Positions 9,175 to 17,480 of a stretch of DNA of 64,000 nucleotides are shown piece by piece. Location: NCBI RefSeq assembly GCF_024733555.1, contig NZ_JANIOF010000002.1:248001-312000 (forward strand). Reading direction: 5' to 3'. Under the pieces are notes generated by a model. It ran no database searches and was not told the DNA's origin. It was given only the letters and a program-made list of their open reading frames with translations. The position numbers and the translations under genes are program-made. This DNA comes from Paenibacillus sp. SC116 (GTDB taxonomy: Bacteria > Bacillota > Bacilli > Paenibacillales > Paenibacillaceae). Positions within the stretch are counted from its first letter, which is position 1. Every line of letters begins with the position of its first letter.

Positions 9175-9858
9175 TTATTCAGAATCAGCAACATTCCAAC
9201 CTAAAGGATAGCACGTGATAACATCTAAATCTTTATCAAGAACAACTCGATATTTATCACCGTTCCAAGTGCCATCAATTGCCGTATTTTCTTTACTCAA
9301 AGAAGCCAATACAGCCTTGTTTTTGTTTGCAGCGCTTTCATTTACAACCGTGTTAACGATGGTTACGATATCACCGATTGAAGTACTGTCTATAAAGAAA
9401 GAATTATATTCTCCATAACCTAGTCCAGTCCAGTATTTAGGATGATGTTTAGACAAAATATGTTCCATGCCATAACCTGAATTTCCGAATTCGAAATTAA
9501 TCGTTTTATTTTTCCCCTGTACACTTATTTCAGCTACATTGTAGCTATAGTTTGCCCACATTGGTACATCAAAATGGTTATTTATTGCACTTTCTACTAT
9601 GGCTTCTGTTACTCTATCATATGTTTTTTTAGTCCCATATGCCAAAGCGGCAGCTCTCATAACAATGATAATTAAAGGTGCAGCAGCTACAGGTTGTGAT
9701 TCGAATTTTAATTCACTAACCAAGGAGAAAGCGTTGTCATTTTGATTTACAACTTGTTGTTCGACGGGAGCAGCCGCAGCCGCATTAAGAGATGGGATTA
9801 AAACTGTGAACAACATGGAGAAAAGAAGAGATGTAGTGAGGAATTTCTTTAGATTCAT
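9175..9858 (-). CDS. Secreted toxin-like protein with nuclease-type C-terminal domain
   Basis: 227 residues from the ATG at 9858, which has AAGGAG 8 nt upstream; the longer open frame to 10059 has no ribosome site there. A Sec signal peptide (MNLKKFLTTSLLFSMLFTVLIPSLNAAAAA) is followed by a short linker and a globular C-terminal domain. That domain carries GYGMEHILSKHHPKYW, then a strand-helix segment SIGDIVTIVNTVV, then a terminal KYRVVLDKDLDVITCYP. This order (His-containing HI..HH helix, and a final beta strand ending T.YP) recalls the BECR RNase superfamily (barnase/EndoU/colicin-E5-like) and the SAR2788 putative-toxin proteins. Both comparisons are from memory. Likely exported to act on competing cells. 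First gene of a three-gene unit. Confidence 0.7.
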   Translation of the reverse strand: MNLKKFLTTSLLFSMLFTVLIPSLNAAAAAPVEQQVVNQNDNAFSLVSELKFESQPVAAAPLIIIVMRAAALAYGTKKTYDRVTEAIVESAINNHFDVPMWANYSYNVAEISVQGKNKTINFEFGNSGYGMEHILSKHHPKYWTGLGYGEYNSFFIDSTSIGDIVTIVNTVVNESAANKNKAVLASLSKENTAIDGTWNGDKYRVVLDKDLDVITCYPLGWNVADSE

Positions 9859-9934
9859 CGGGTGTACTCCTTCGTTGTAAGTGGTTTTTTGTGTTATTTT
9901 CAGGATAAATTGGCCAAATATTCTGAACACTTTT

Positions 9935-9962
9935 AGAATAACATCGTTTGAAAAATAGTCAA
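9935..9962 (-). promoter_or_regulatory. Promoter of the toxin-like gene cluster
   Basis: Read on the minus strand, TTGACT (9962-9957), a 16-nt spacer and TATTCT (9940-9935) form a sigma-A type promoter about 75 nt before the toxin-like start codon. The rest of 9859-10373 is very AT-rich and holds no gene that I can support; it separates this cluster from the divergent deacetylase. Confidence 0.6.
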
Positions 9963-10373
9963 TAAGTTCCTGTGTAATTTTTTTGAAATTAATAATTTGT
10001 GAGGTATTTATAAATATTTTTTTGCATAAAAATTCAAAATTAGTAGACTTTTTTGACAATTAATTCTTTTTTACAAAGAGAAAATAGTAATGATTTTTTG
10101 TTCTGAAATATTAATATTTATACATTTTTATATTTTCTTATAGGATTGTTTTCTGAAAATGAGAGTAGAAGAGGAATTATGGATTATATTGAATATCAAC
10201 TCTAGATAACTGTGAAATGAAGTATGTTTATCATGGTAATAATTAAAAGAATGAAAAGTCAAAAATCTACAAGGAACAGTAGAGTAGGGGATATTTAGCA
10301 AGGGATTTCCATTTATGAACCTCGCATAATTGGGGAATTGTAACCTTATATACATTTAGGGGGCAATGAAAAT

Positions 10374-11249
10374 ATGGTGCGAAAAGGATATTTGCGGAAA
10401 GGCTTATTTACGATTCTTCTCTTCGCTGTGATGACAGCAGGCTGTTACTCCAACTCCAGTACAAATGAAACATCGAATACCAATCAGGCGAAGTCTGTTA
10501 AAAATAATACGATTAAAGAGTACAAGCTTGTACCCAATGGAGCGCCAGAGCTTGCTGGCGGATCCGAAAGTAAGAACCGCAATACGCAATCACTGACACT
10601 TGAACAGCTCCGTAAAAAATACCGTTCGAATTTTCATTTCTCAGGCCCATCAACACCACCTCGTGTAGCGTTAACATTTGATGATGCTCCTGATCAATTG
10701 TTTACACCGCGAGTTCTCGATGTACTGAATGAATATAAAGTGAAGGCGACGTTTTTCGTTGTTGGCAACAGGGCGCAGAAGCATCCTGATATAATAGATC
10801 GTATCGTAAAAGAAGGACATATATTAGGAAATCACACGTATAATCATCCGAATTTGGCGAAGGTATCGAACACCGCATTCCAGCGTGAAGTAGTGGATAC
10901 CCAGAAGACGATAAAAAAATTGACAGGCAAGACGATGCGGTACCTTAGACCGCCATACGGCAATATTACTGAGGAACAGATCAAGTGGCTCGTTAGCAAA
11001 AAGATATCCATTGTGAATTGGAATGTCGATTCATTGGATTGGAAGGGTCTGAATGCGGATCAAGTGGTGGCCAATGTAATGGGCGATGTTAAAGCCGGTT
11101 CTATTGTGCTTCAGCATTCTGCTGGTGGAGAGGGCGAAGACTTGAGCGGAACCATTCAAGCTCTCCCAAGAATCATCAAGCAGTTGCGTGATCAGGGGAT
11201 AGAGCTAGTAACTGTGCCTGAATTATTGAAAAAGCCCGCATATAAATAG
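10374..11249 (+). CDS. Polysaccharide deacetylase lipoprotein (NodB domain, PdaA/CE4-like)
   Basis: 291 residues. The N-terminus is a lipoprotein signal with lipobox MTAGC, so the enzyme is anchored on the outer face of the membrane. A Ser/Asn-rich spacer (~25-90) leads to a carbohydrate esterase 4 domain. Metal and catalytic motifs are visible: LTFDDAPD (usual TFDDGP, with Ala for Gly), HTYNHPN (the H-x3-H metal pair), RPPYGN and LQHS. The reaction would be N-deacetylation of peptidoglycan or another amino-sugar polymer. AGGGGG stands about 10 nt before the ATG at 10374. It is single-gene and divergent from the toxin-like cluster. The exact substrate cannot be told. Confidence 0.92.
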   Translation: MVRKGYLRKGLFTILLFAVMTAGCYSNSSTNETSNTNQAKSVKNNTIKEYKLVPNGAPELAGGSESKNRNTQSLTLEQLRKKYRSNFHFSGPSTPPRVALTFDDAPDQLFTPRVLDVLNEYKVKATFFVVGNRAQKHPDIIDRIVKEGHILGNHTYNHPNLAKVSNTAFQREVVDTQKTIKKLTGKTMRYLRPPYGNITEEQIKWLVSKKISIVNWNVDSLDWKGLNADQVVANVMGDVKAGSIVLQHSAGGEGEDLSGTIQALPRIIKQLRDQGIELVTVPELLKKPAYK

Positions 11250-11327
11250 TTCATTGTCACGCCTCTGTATGGATAGGCATATAACTAACCTAACTATAAT
11301 TAGTGAATCGACAGAGGAGTGTTGACA

Positions 11328-11808
11328 ATGGCAATGCCACAACTGATTGATCCCGGCTTGGCTGCTCTTTGGACATTATTTTAGATCAACCGTTATTGGA
11401 TTCCCAGGCTATGTGACGTGGAAGTTTCTTAACTATAATCCAGCAACAAAAACCGTGACGATAGATATCAATGGACAGACACAATATCAAAATCTTGCTG
11501 ACTTGGGCGGGCTGTCCTATTTGGGTCCAGTAATCCCTGGCCCAAGCCCAGGACCTGGTCCAGGTCCAAGCTCCGGTCCCGGACCTTGGCCATGGCCGCC
11601 AACACCAGGACATGGTATGCCTGCATGGTGCGCATGGCAACCATGGCATCCAGCTTGTTGGCCTGGAGGCCACCACGGTGGAGGGCATCATGGCGGCGGC
11701 TGGGGCCAACCAGGTCAACCGGGCCACTCTGGTGGGGGTCAACCCGGAGGTGGATGGGGGACAGGAAGAGGATATATTACGTGGGTTCCTGTCTTTATTT
11801 CTTATTGA
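11328..11808 (+). pseudogene. Gly/Pro/His-rich protein gene with a +1 frameshift after codon 18
   Basis: A well-placed start (GAGGAG about 10 nt before the ATG at 11328) opens an 18-codon frame, MAMPQLIDPGLAALWTLF, that hits TAG at 11382. The +1 frame is open from before that point to TAT-TGA at 11806-11808. It encodes RSTVIGFPGYVTWKFLNYNPATKTVTIDI..., then a low-complexity tail of PGPGPGP, HHGGGHHGGG and GQPGGGWG ending WVPVFISY. Removing one T from the TTTT at 11379-11382 fuses both parts into a protein of about 160 residues. The composition fits a structural or spore-surface protein. It may be a real mutation, an assembly error or recoding at TTT-TAG. A TTG at 11347 in the second frame lacks a ribosome site. 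Confidence 0.6.
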
Positions 11809-11825
11809 TATGGAGCATATAAATA

Positions 11826-11857
11826 AACAAAGGCGCCTGCACAAGGGCGCCTTTGTT
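11826..11857. terminator. Hairpin between convergent genes
   Basis: AACAAAGGCGCC and GGCGCCTTTGTT form a perfect 12-bp stem with an 8-nt loop. It sits between the Gly-rich gene (+) and adenine deaminase (-) and is symmetric enough to serve both strands. Confidence 0.8.
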
Positions 11858-11938
11858 AGTTAGAATTCGCTTAATAATCGTATATTCCGGCGGATTCGGT
11901 GAATAAGAATAAGTGGCATAGTCATAATCGTAAGGCTC

Positions 11939-13699
11939 TTACGAGCGTGTCTGCCATATAGAAATATGACTAAAGGATTCGAATGAAAACAACCCCATAT
12001 CCGTTAACTTGAGCTCTGGAATGACAGGCAGACATAAGAAGGATAAGGTCACGAATGGATGAAAGTCAGTCGAAGCTCCGATTTGCTCCAATGCATGATG
12101 GAGTTGCTCGAGCTGTTCCAATACTTCCTCATAGGGCTGTGTTGCCATTAAACCTGCTATCGGTAACGGTAAAGTGGCAAGTGCGAGTCCATCTTTGATG
12201 ACCGTAAGTCCACCGTTTATCTGACGAAGCTCATTAATTGCAATTAGCATGTCAGCATCATTCGTGCCTGCGACGACTAGATTATGGGAGTCATGGGCAA
12301 CAGTCGATGCAATTGCACCAGCGTTAAAGCCAAAGCCCTTTACGATACCTTGTCCAATATGGCCTGTATGATGATGACGTTCAAGAACGGCCATTTTCAG
12401 TTGATCGGCTTGAACGGAAGGTTGGAAGCAACCGTTCACGATGGTTACCTCTTCAACGAGATGCTCGGTTAATAGGCTGTTAGGCTGAATGCCAATAATA
12501 GAGCAGGAGCTGTGTTCAGGCAAAGAAATGCTCAGCTGCTCAACTTGTACAGGATTTAATCGAACACTGTTCAATACAGCAGACGGAGGAGCCGTAGTCG
12601 TCAATTTTGAACCTACATATTTTCCATTAGAAGCGACAAGCTCACCAGCTTTAAATACATGGCTAATGTCTATTGTGTCTAGATGGTCGAGAAATAGCAG
12701 ATCAGCATCATACCCGGGAGCGACAGCTCCTTTCGTACTGAGACCATAACACTCCGCAGCATTCAATGTTGCCATTTGAATGGCAGTCAACGCTGGAATG
12801 CCCGATTCAATCGCAAGCTTTATATTCCAGTTGATGCTGCCTTCTTGTACAAGCTCGTCCAAATGCTTGTCATCTGTACAGAATAAGCAGCGGCGTGCGT
12901 TGTGAGGGGTAACAACGGAAGCGAGATTCCGTACATCTTTGGCTACCGAGCCTTCTCGCAGCAGCACATATATGCCGCGGCTAAGACGTTCTCGTGCTTG
13001 CTCAGCAGATACGCATTCATGATCCGTGCGTATGCCTGCTGCTCGATAAACGTCAATCTGCTCACCACTTAGCCCAGCACCATGGCCATCAATAAGCTTG
13101 CCTTTCGCATAAGCGTCAGTTAGCTTGCGTACCATATCTGGCTCACCACTGTGCACGGAAGGATAGTCCATTACTTCCGCTAATCCAAGCACTCGAGGGT
13201 GATGATAGAAAGGCTCTAATGCATCTGCTTGCAGCACAGCTCCAGCATGTTCATAGGGTGTAGAAGGTACACAAGATGGAAGCATAACATACACATCAAG
13301 CGGCAGTCCTTCGGAAGCGTCCAACATATATTGAATACCTGCTGTACCACTCACATTGGCAATTTCATGCGGGTCTGTGATGACAGAAGTTACTCCATGC
13401 GGCAGCACCACACGTGCGAATTCCGAGGGGGTTACCATCGATGATTCAATGTGGACATGGGCATCAATAAAGCCAGGACATATGAAGCGTCCTTCTGCAT
13501 CAATAATCTGCTTGCCTTCATATTCGCCGATACCGACAATGCGACCGTTCGTAATTGCGATATCGCCTTCTCTAATTTCGTGCTGAAATACATCTACGAT
13601 GCGGCCATTGCGAATAACGATATCTGCCAGTTCACGCTTGGAAGCAGCAGCAATCCACTGTTTCATGGCTGTTTCTTGTTCGGTTTGTCCTGTTGTCAC
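11939..13699 (-). CDS. ade: Adenine deaminase
   Basis: 586-residue amidohydrolase that converts adenine to hypoxanthine and ammonia in purine salvage. The GTG at 13699 is chosen because GGAGGGG (minus strand, 13714-13708) lies 8 nt before it; a TTG at 13705 would be only 2 nt away. Metal-site motifs are visible: DAHVHIESSM, a later GHGAGLSG, the H in DHECVS, and FCTDD. The C-terminal adenine-deaminase domain includes GTNDADMLIAINEL and a Gly/Ala-rich strand. Length and order match the B. subtilis AdeC/Ade type. The leader carries a guanine-class riboswitch with a terminator just before the ribosome site, so high guanine should switch the gene off. It is monocistronic. Confidence 0.95.
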   Translation of the reverse strand: MTTGQTEQETAMKQWIAAASKRELADIVIRNGRIVDVFQHEIREGDIAITNGRIVGIGEYEGKQIIDAEGRFICPGFIDAHVHIESSMVTPSEFARVVLPHGVTSVITDPHEIANVSGTAGIQYMLDASEGLPLDVYVMLPSCVPSTPYEHAGAVLQADALEPFYHHPRVLGLAEVMDYPSVHSGEPDMVRKLTDAYAKGKLIDGHGAGLSGEQIDVYRAAGIRTDHECVSAEQARERLSRGIYVLLREGSVAKDVRNLASVVTPHNARRCLFCTDDKHLDELVQEGSINWNIKLAIESGIPALTAIQMATLNAAECYGLSTKGAVAPGYDADLLFLDHLDTIDISHVFKAGELVASNGKYVGSKLTTTAPPSAVLNSVRLNPVQVEQLSISLPEHSSCSIIGIQPNSLLTEHLVEEVTIVNGCFQPSVQADQLKMAVLERHHHTGHIGQGIVKGFGFNAGAIASTVAHDSHNLVVAGTNDADMLIAINELRQINGGLTVIKDGLALATLPLPIAGLMATQPYEEVLEQLEQLHHALEQIGASTDFHPFVTLSFLCLPVIPELKLTDMGLFSFESFSHISIWQTRS

Positions 13700-13719
13700 T
13701 TGCAATTCCCCTCCAAATG

Positions 13720-13757
13720 AAAAAAACTCTAGCGTATCAAATGAACACTTAGAGTTT
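13720..13757 (-). terminator. Regulated terminator of the ade riboswitch
   Basis: On the minus strand AAACTCTA (13757-13750) pairs with TAGAGTTT (13731-13724) and runs into a U-tract. The GGAGGGG ribosome site of ade follows at once. The 5' arm overlaps AGTCAAACT (13761-13753), an exact complement of the aptamer's AGTTTGACT, so the terminator arm can instead be captured by the unbound aptamer. Confidence 0.85.
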
Positions 13758-13956
13758 GACTGGAGTAGAAGGAAATATCGGCTGCATCTCTGCGTCGGTC
13801 AACAGATTCGATCTATCCCAAAATAGGTAGATCAACAAGACAAACCGAAGAAGGCTGCGGCGTTAATACGAAACACTGCCTTTCTAGTCTGCTGTCTATA
13901 TGAATCGCCGATTGCATTCCACAAGCTTGTTCAGCTCGGGAGCAGCCTGATCCTTC

Positions 13957-14023
13957 CTCGTAGTCAAACTATTTAAGGTAGTTCGGTAGAAACAGCCGGA
14001 CCTTATTTCCGACCCTATACGAG
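13957..14023 (-). ncRNA. Guanine-class purine riboswitch in front of ade
   Basis: Read on the minus strand from 14023: P1 CTCGTA pairs with TACGAG at 13962-13957. P2 is GTCGGA/TCCGGC with loop AATAAGG. J2/3 contains the hallmark GTTTCTACC. P3 is AACTA/TAGTT with loop CCTTAAA, and J3/1 reads GACTA. The GG of loop 2 and CC of loop 3 can make the kissing pairs. The Watson-Crick specificity base in J3/1 (position 74 of xpt) is C, which predicts guanine or hypoxanthine rather than adenine as ligand. The ~200-nt stretch between the aptamer and the ade terminator holds no gene that I can support. Confidence 0.93.
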
Positions 14024-14047
14024 ATAGTGATATATATAATTTCACTT

Positions 14048-14076
14048 ATTCTATAGGGCTGTGCTTCAGCAGTCAA
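14048..14076 (-). promoter_or_regulatory. Promoter of the ade riboswitch transcript
   Basis: On the minus strand TTGACT (14076-14071), a 17-nt spacer and TAGAAT (14053-14048) form a sigma-A promoter. Transcription would start about 18 nt before the aptamer. Confidence 0.75.
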
Positions 14077-14276
14077 TAGCTTTGTCATAAAGTTGGCTGA
14101 GTATGTACATATGCAAAGTAACTTCATATAACGAAAGCAAATATTCAATATTCAAAATGAGAATTAACCCTGACGTGGCTGTAGGTGTACACTGCAACTT
14201 CCTTGTAGTAAGATAAAAGTTACATTTCGGGGAAAATAGGAATTGCGAAAACAAGTCATACTCAGGTTGCCATGTT

Positions 14277-14294
14277 GTTTGAGTAAACTCAAAC
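14277..14294. promoter_or_regulatory. Perfect inverted repeat before the diguanylate cyclase gene
   Basis: GTTTGAGT-AA-ACTCAAAC is a perfect 8+8 dyad about 40 nt before the start codon. It could be an operator or a hairpin in the leader. The rest of 14077-14335 shows no gene that I can support. Confidence 0.5.
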
Positions 14295-14335
14295 TCAAAT
14301 GCAGCAACTAATGATGAAGAAAGGTTGAACGAGTA

Positions 14336-16123
14336 ATGTCAGATATGAAGGATCCATTGGCAACTCTGTTAAAGTTACCGCCAACACGAAAACAGACGGT
14401 CATTGCAACTGTTGTTGGCTTGTTGATCATTGGTCTGTCAATGTCTGTTCTCCCCTATGCGCAGAACCATTTTCTAGAAGTAAATGCCTTTTATCCTCTC
14501 TTCATTGCATGGGTATTGATTGGGGATTTTGTAACCTCCCATCTTTTCTACATACAGTATCGAGCATCTGGTGAGAAGCCTTTGCTCATTTTATCCGCGA
14601 CCTTCTTATTTACTGCGCTTATCGTTATTCCGCATGCCGCTACTTTTCCTGGTATACTGCCGTATTATTGGGTAGGCAATTTAGAGCAACTATCCCTCTG
14701 GTTATGGTTGGTATGGCATATTGGCTATCCCATTGGTATTATTTTATATTCGTTGAATTTGAACAGTAACAATGATGGTCAGCCAATAAAACTGAGCAAG
14801 GAGAAATGGTTGCGGGGAGGCATGCTGCTAGGAACAGGGTTTGTCGTTGTTATAGTGACTTATTTGCTGTACTCCTATCGCGCTGAGCTTCCGGCATTTT
14901 TAAATGGGCATAATTATGAAAATCTTGTTTATTCTGGGATAGGGCCTGCTGTTGCTGTCTTAAATGTAATGGCTTTTACCATACTGCTGCTGAGGACTAA
15001 ATTCAACAGTGTGCTGCATATTTGGTTGACGTTATCGGTATTTACGTTCTGTTTAGATGTGATTCTGACCTTGTACGCAGGCGAACGATATAGCATTGGC
15101 TGGTATATGGCGCGTTTTAATGCGCTGTTGTCTGCTACGGCTGCACTTGCTGTCCTGTTCTTTGAGGTGAACCAACTCTATATTCGCCTGACGCGTTCAC
15201 AAGCTCAACTCAAACAGTCACAGACACATCTCAATAACACGTTAAACAGCTTATCGGATTGTTTCATTGCACTGAGCAATGATTGGAGATATATGTTTGC
15301 AAATAAGAGTGCGGAGCAATTTGAGGGTATTTCTTTTTCGGAAGTAAAGGGTAAGCACTTTTGGGTATATAATACGCATCTGCTAGACACAGAATGGTAT
15401 GAGCATAGTATGAGGACAATGACGGAAAAGGTCAGAACAGAATTTCTTTGGTTCGATGAGCCGAAGCAGCGTTGGCTAGAGACGAGAATGTACCCAACAG
15501 AAGAAGGGATCTCGATCTTTTACCGCGATGTTACGTTACGAATTGTGTCAGAGCAGCGAATGAAAGAAGCAAATGAGAAGCTGCAAATGGCAAACCATTT
15601 ATTGAAAGATTTCTCGTTCCGGGATGGTTTGACAGGCGTATACAATCGCCGTTATTTCGATCAAGTACTAGAGCGGGAGTGGCAAACTTCTTCTGAAGAG
15701 AGTACGCCGCTAACGCTCATGCTGTTCGATCTCGACTATTTCAAGCTGTACAATGATACGTATGGTCACCAGCAGGGAGACGAGTGCTTAACGCGTATTG
15801 CCCATGCGGTGCGAGATGCATTATCCGACTCTAATGCGATCGTAGCTCGCTATGGTGGTGAAGAGTTTGCGATTATTTTACCGCAGACAGATAAAATACA
15901 GGCAGCTGTCATTGCTGAATCTGTGCGTTTAACTGTAGAACATTTAGGCATTATGCACAATGTATCGCCAGCATTTTCAGTCGTGACTTGCAGCTTGGGC
16001 AGCTTTACGATGAAGGTACAGCCTGAGCAGGAAGAACAAGAAAGCCTGTTGATTCAGCTAGCGGATCAAGCGATGTACGAAGCCAAGCAAGCGGGACGCA
16101 ATCAAGTTCGGATACAGGGGTAA
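14336..16123 (+). CDS. Membrane diguanylate cyclase (MASE4-like, PAS, GGDEF)
   Basis: 595 residues. Residues ~20-285 hold about eight hydrophobic helices in a pattern like the MASE4 integral-membrane sensor domain (LFYIQYRASGEK, ALIVIPHAATFPGIL). A PAS-like domain follows (~300-410, QTHLNNTLNSLSDCFIALS...FYRDVT), then a linker helix and a C-terminal GGDEF domain (~425-590) starting RDGLTGVYNRRYF. The active site is GGEEF at ~507, an accepted active variant, with the upstream DLDYFKLYNDTYGH motif complete. No RxxD inhibitory site stands at the usual position before it, so product feedback is probably absent. It should make cyclic di-GMP from GTP in response to a membrane or PAS signal. Monocistronic, followed by a terminator. 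Confidence 0.92.
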   Translation: MSDMKDPLATLLKLPPTRKQTVIATVVGLLIIGLSMSVLPYAQNHFLEVNAFYPLFIAWVLIGDFVTSHLFYIQYRASGEKPLLILSATFLFTALIVIPHAATFPGILPYYWVGNLEQLSLWLWLVWHIGYPIGIILYSLNLNSNNDGQPIKLSKEKWLRGGMLLGTGFVVVIVTYLLYSYRAELPAFLNGHNYENLVYSGIGPAVAVLNVMAFTILLLRTKFNSVLHIWLTLSVFTFCLDVILTLYAGERYSIGWYMARFNALLSATAALAVLFFEVNQLYIRLTRSQAQLKQSQTHLNNTLNSLSDCFIALSNDWRYMFANKSAEQFEGISFSEVKGKHFWVYNTHLLDTEWYEHSMRTMTEKVRTEFLWFDEPKQRWLETRMYPTEEGISIFYRDVTLRIVSEQRMKEANEKLQMANHLLKDFSFRDGLTGVYNRRYFDQVLEREWQTSSEESTPLTLMLFDLDYFKLYNDTYGHQQGDECLTRIAHAVRDALSDSNAIVARYGGEEFAIILPQTDKIQAAVIAESVRLTVEHLGIMHNVSPAFSVVTCSLGSFTMKVQPEQEEQESLLIQLADQAMYEAKQAGRNQVRIQG

Positions 16124-16208
16124 TTGTAAATGTACAAGCTTGACCTGCCGCACATTGCGTCCGCACTCTATTTTCTGGACAATCAGTTTATATGAATAAG
16201 TAAAGCAT

Positions 16209-16250
16209 GAGGCGAGGGAACGGGTAGGTTTCTTCGCCTCTTTTATTTTT
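16209..16250 (+). terminator. Terminator after the diguanylate cyclase gene
   Basis: GAGGCGA (16209-16215) pairs with TCGCCTC (16234-16240), followed by TTTTATTTTT. It lies between convergent genes. Confidence 0.8.
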
Positions 16251-16305
16251 AAAAGAATGGTCTTTGCATCCATAATGGTATCTTATCAGCATGACTGCCT
16301 TATCT

Positions 16306-17193
16306 TCATTTAGCTGAGTCAGAAGAGGTGCTGAATTGGTTGTGCACTTTTTCAATAATAGGTGCCATCGCTTCATAATTTCGTAAGTTGTACAGCATGC
16401 CCTCTACGATGGGAAGCCGCGGCTCATTAGCTGACAGTTCCTCGCTCAGCACATCCAATGTAATGCGAAGATGCTCGTCTTCGGCCGTATGTGCTGCTTC
16501 TTTTGCCAGCGTATGAATCTCTTGCAGTAATTGCTGCTTCGGATCGGCTGGGGCAGTTGCGTACGATAAGCACATGCTGTGATTGCAATAAGATTCGAAA
16601 ATCGGCTTATCACCGGAACGCTCGAAGCCTTCCAGCAGATGTTCGACGCGCTGTATCATATAAGCAGCCGATTCTGCAAGATCGCTTGGTTTATTGTGGA
16701 GCAGCATCATTTCACAGAATACCTGCATCATGCCTTGCAAGAGCAGAGTAAGGTCCGTTACATAGGCTTGAACACGCTCTTCCCCATAAATACGAATCAG
16801 GTGGTTCCGGAAAAAGGAAAACATCTCATCCCGCATCGTAAACACGAATTGTGCAATATCTTGATTGAACGGAATCGCATGCTCGCGTGCATGCATCACG
16901 ATAAACTCCTTATGCTTTTCAATTTCCTCCAGTTGAACTTGGAGCTGACGAATGAACCGTTCCTTTGGGTCCTCTATATGTTGTCCTACTTCGTTAACTT
17001 TGGTATTAATAAGGTCGTAGTAATACCGGAATATAGCTAGCAGCAGGTCTTCTTTAGAATCAAAGTACAAGTAGAAAGCGCCTTTGGAAATGCCGCTCTC
17101 GGTAGCGATTTCTTGGATAGATGTAGCCAATACGCCTTTGCGCGCAAAAAGCTTCATACCAGCCTCGATCAACCATTTTTCTTTTTCCTTCAT
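16306..17193 (-). CDS. TetR family repressor, divergent from the RND pump
   Basis: 295 residues, long for a TetR protein. Residues ~8-55 form the DNA-binding domain (MKLFARKGVLATSIQEIATESGISKGAFYLYFDSKEDLLLAIF). The remainder is the helical ligand and dimerisation domain plus a ~90-residue C-terminal extension (DPKQQLLQEIHTLAKEAAHTAEDEHLRI...). It is transcribed away from the RND transporter gene across a 287-nt spacer that contains two TGAC-N6-GTCA type dyads. The classical arrangement is that it represses both itself and the pump until a pump substrate binds it, as for SwrC/AcrB-like loci. The ligand is unknown. Confidence 0.9.
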   Translation of the reverse strand: MKEKEKWLIEAGMKLFARKGVLATSIQEIATESGISKGAFYLYFDSKEDLLLAIFRYYYDLINTKVNEVGQHIEDPKERFIRQLQVQLEEIEKHKEFIVMHAREHAIPFNQDIAQFVFTMRDEMFSFFRNHLIRIYGEERVQAYVTDLTLLLQGMMQVFCEMMLLHNKPSDLAESAAYMIQRVEHLLEGFERSGDKPIFESYCNHSMCLSYATAPADPKQQLLQEIHTLAKEAAHTAEDEHLRITLDVLSEELSANEPRLPIVEGMLYNLRNYEAMAPIIEKVHNQFSTSSDSAK

Positions 17194-17322
17194 TGGATAC
17201 GCTCCTATTTATGTCTGGTACCTTTTATTATGACGTGAATGTTCTGTTCGTCAACGTTCATTCTATATAAGGAAGCTGCTTTACCTGCCACTTAAGATGT
17301 AACATCCTCCACTAGTTGACTC

Positions 17323-17369
17323 CGACTGTCTGGTCAGTTATATTTTAAATTATTATGACTAGTCAGTCA
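17323..17369. promoter_or_regulatory. Two operator-like dyads between tetR and the RND gene
   Basis: CGAC-TGTCTG-GTCA (17323-17336) and TGAC-TAGTCA-GTCA (17356-17369) share the layout (T/C)GAC-N6-GTCA. The second also contains the perfect palindrome TGACTAGTCA (17356-17365). Two copies of one half-site in a divergent spacer fit TetR binding. The target is inferred. Confidence 0.7.
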
Positions 17370-17480
17370 AAAGTCAATTTTATGTTTGTTCAACTCTATA
17401 AATAACCATATCTCTGTTATGGATATCATGCCGTAACCAAGGATAAGGAAAGAGAGCAAAACAGGAGTGGAGGAGAGACG

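Noticed and set aside
9859-10059. N-terminal extension of the toxin-like protein
   Set aside because: It would bury the signal peptide 67 residues inside the protein; the ATG at 9858 has a good ribosome site.
14066-14254. 62-codon minus-strand frame upstream of ade
   Set aside because: No ribosome site; it overlaps the ade promoter region and has no recognisable features.
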